This document shows positions 15,897 to 17,458 of a stretch of DNA of 17,458 bases, piece by piece (position 1 is the first letter of the stretch; every line of letters starts with the position of its first letter). The notes under the pieces were generated by a model. That model was not told the DNA's origin. It did not search any database and was given only the letters and a program-made list of their open reading frames with translations. Made by a program: the position numbers and the translations under genes. Source of the DNA: Thiomargarita sp. (GTDB lineage: Bacteria; Pseudomonadota; Gammaproteobacteria; Beggiatoales; Beggiatoaceae); NCBI GenBank assembly GCA_023144675.1, contig JAGLFE010000178.1, positions 1 through 17,458 on the forward strand, given 5' to 3'.

Positions 15897-16892
15897 ATGT
15901 CTCAACGTCTTGATTTATTGAAAAATTGGTTAAACACGGTTCTTAATAATGAAGCATTCAAATTAGATGCTATTACTAATGATGCCAGTTTTCGCCGCTA
16001 TTTTCGTGTAATAACTAGCAAAGCAACTTATATTGCGATGGATGCACCTCCCGATAAGGAAAAATGTGAACCTTTTATTGATATTGCCCAACGTTTACAG
16101 GCAAATAGCTTGAATGCCCCTCATATAATGGCAAAAGATTTGGAACATGGTTTTTTGCTTTTAACTGATTTGGGTTCGCAACTGTATTTGCCAGCATTAA
16201 ATGAGCAGCAAGTTGAGTTTTTATATACCGCCGCTTTAGATGCTTTATTAATCATGCAAACTGGCACTAATACAAATAATTTGCCTTTATATAATGAAGC
16301 ATTATTATATAGAGAAATCAGTTTATTTACCGATTGGTTAGTTGATAAATATTTACAATTATCTTTAAATATGGATGAACAAATGGAGTTACAAAAATGT
16401 TTTCAAATATTGATTAATAATGCCATTTCACAACCACAAGTATTTGTACATCGTGATTATCATTCTCGTAATTTAATGGTAACTGCTGAAAATAATCCTG
16501 GGATTTTGGATTTTCAAGATGCTGTTAAAGGGGCAATTACTTATGATTTAGTCTCTTTATTGCGGGATTGTTATATTTCTTGGAATCACGACCTGGTTAA
16601 ACAATGGGTGATAAATTATTTAAAAAAATTACAAGCTTTAGGATGGTTAAAAGAAGTAGAACCTGAACAATTTTTGCGGTGGTTTGATTTGATGGGAATT
16701 CAACGCCATTTAAAAGCTAGTGGTATTTTTGCGCGATTGTATCATCGTGATGGTAAAAATGGTTATTTAAAAGATATTCCTCGAACGTTGAATTATATTG
16801 TTGAAATTACTGCATATTATCCAGAATTAGAAATGTTGCATCAGTTGGTAAAAGAACAAGTGTTGCCAAAGTATTTGCAAATAGGGTATTGA
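15897..16892 (+). CDS. amgK: N-acetylmuramate/N-acetylglucosamine kinase (anomeric) AmgK
   Basis: 331 aa, aminoglycoside-phosphotransferase fold. It phosphorylates MurNAc (and GlcNAc) at C1 in peptidoglycan recycling. Visible: N-terminal DASFRRYFRV (29-38), the kinase loop VHRDYHSRNLMV (~184-195; H185-R-D187, N192), and the metal-binding ILDFQDAVKG (D205) with ITYDLVSLLRDCY, typical of AmgK. Length matches Pseudomonas AmgK (~340). No clear Shine-Dalgarno precedes the ATG. Its stop is 3 bp before the start of murU, so the two are surely one operon and act in sequence to make UDP-MurNAc without MurA/MurB. Confidence 0.93.
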   Translation: MSQRLDLLKNWLNTVLNNEAFKLDAITNDASFRRYFRVITSKATYIAMDAPPDKEKCEPFIDIAQRLQANSLNAPHIMAKDLEHGFLLLTDLGSQLYLPALNEQQVEFLYTAALDALLIMQTGTNTNNLPLYNEALLYREISLFTDWLVDKYLQLSLNMDEQMELQKCFQILINNAISQPQVFVHRDYHSRNLMVTAENNPGILDFQDAVKGAITYDLVSLLRDCYISWNHDLVKQWVINYLKKLQALGWLKEVEPEQFLRWFDLMGIQRHLKASGIFARLYHRDGKNGYLKDIPRTLNYIVEITAYYPELEMLHQLVKEQVLPKYLQIGY

Positions 16893-16895
16893 TAA

Positions 16896-17458
<563 letters not shown>

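Overview
The window comes from an AT-rich bacterium, most likely a gammaproteobacterium. Evidence is a sigma-32 type RpoH with the RpoH box, a SpoT-type RSH enzyme, the AmgK-MurU cell-wall recycling pair and a DUF502 membrane protein. Two degenerate palindromic repeats (a TTGGGTTA...TAACCCAA type and a GATGC...GCATC-CTACA type) resemble dispersed repeats I associate with Beggiatoa-like sulfur bacteria, methanotrophs and cyanobacteria. A Thiotrichales-like host is therefore plausible but not proven.

Layout, left to right. From 1 to 4925 four genes lie on the minus strand: a zinc-ribbon hypothetical protein followed by an SPFH/band-7 protein with a very long repeat-built coiled coil (probable two-gene operon), then a DEAD-box RNA helicase, then a lipoprotein with Ig-like domains that runs off the left edge. 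From 4926 to 10746 lies a mosaic region: a 450-bp gap with a palindromic repeat, one copy of an 81-bp repeat and a 132-bp MITE-like element whose 8-bp target duplication contains the nrdA stop codon; the class I ribonucleotide reductase gene nrdA (minus); the inverted second copy of the 81-bp repeat; a decayed fragment that may be an IS1-type transposase; a stand-alone AIPR-family phage-defence gene (minus); and another small repeat element with imperfect terminal inverted repeats. From 10747 to 13216 is spoT (minus), preceded by a truncated IS66-type transposase N-terminus. From 13348 to 14573 two plus-strand genes encode a YmdB-like macrodomain protein and a DUF502 membrane protein. rpoH (minus) converges on them. 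After a divergent 350-bp AT-rich gap, amgK and the start of murU form a plus-strand operon that leaves the window at the right edge.

How the genes work together. The core genes serve nucleotide supply (nrdA), stress control (rpoH, spoT), RNA remodelling (DEAD-box helicase) and peptidoglycan recycling (amgK-murU, which turns recovered MurNAc into UDP-MurNAc). The most unusual coding observation is in SpoT: the ppGpp hydrolase site looks complete, but both catalytic acidic positions of the synthetase domain are replaced (Asp to N275, Glu to H337), so it is probably a hydrolase only. The most unusual structural observation is that nrdA is bracketed by a near-identical 81-bp inverted repeat, with transposon debris and a defence gene directly next to it. 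I see no tRNA, rRNA or CRISPR array and no clear riboswitch.
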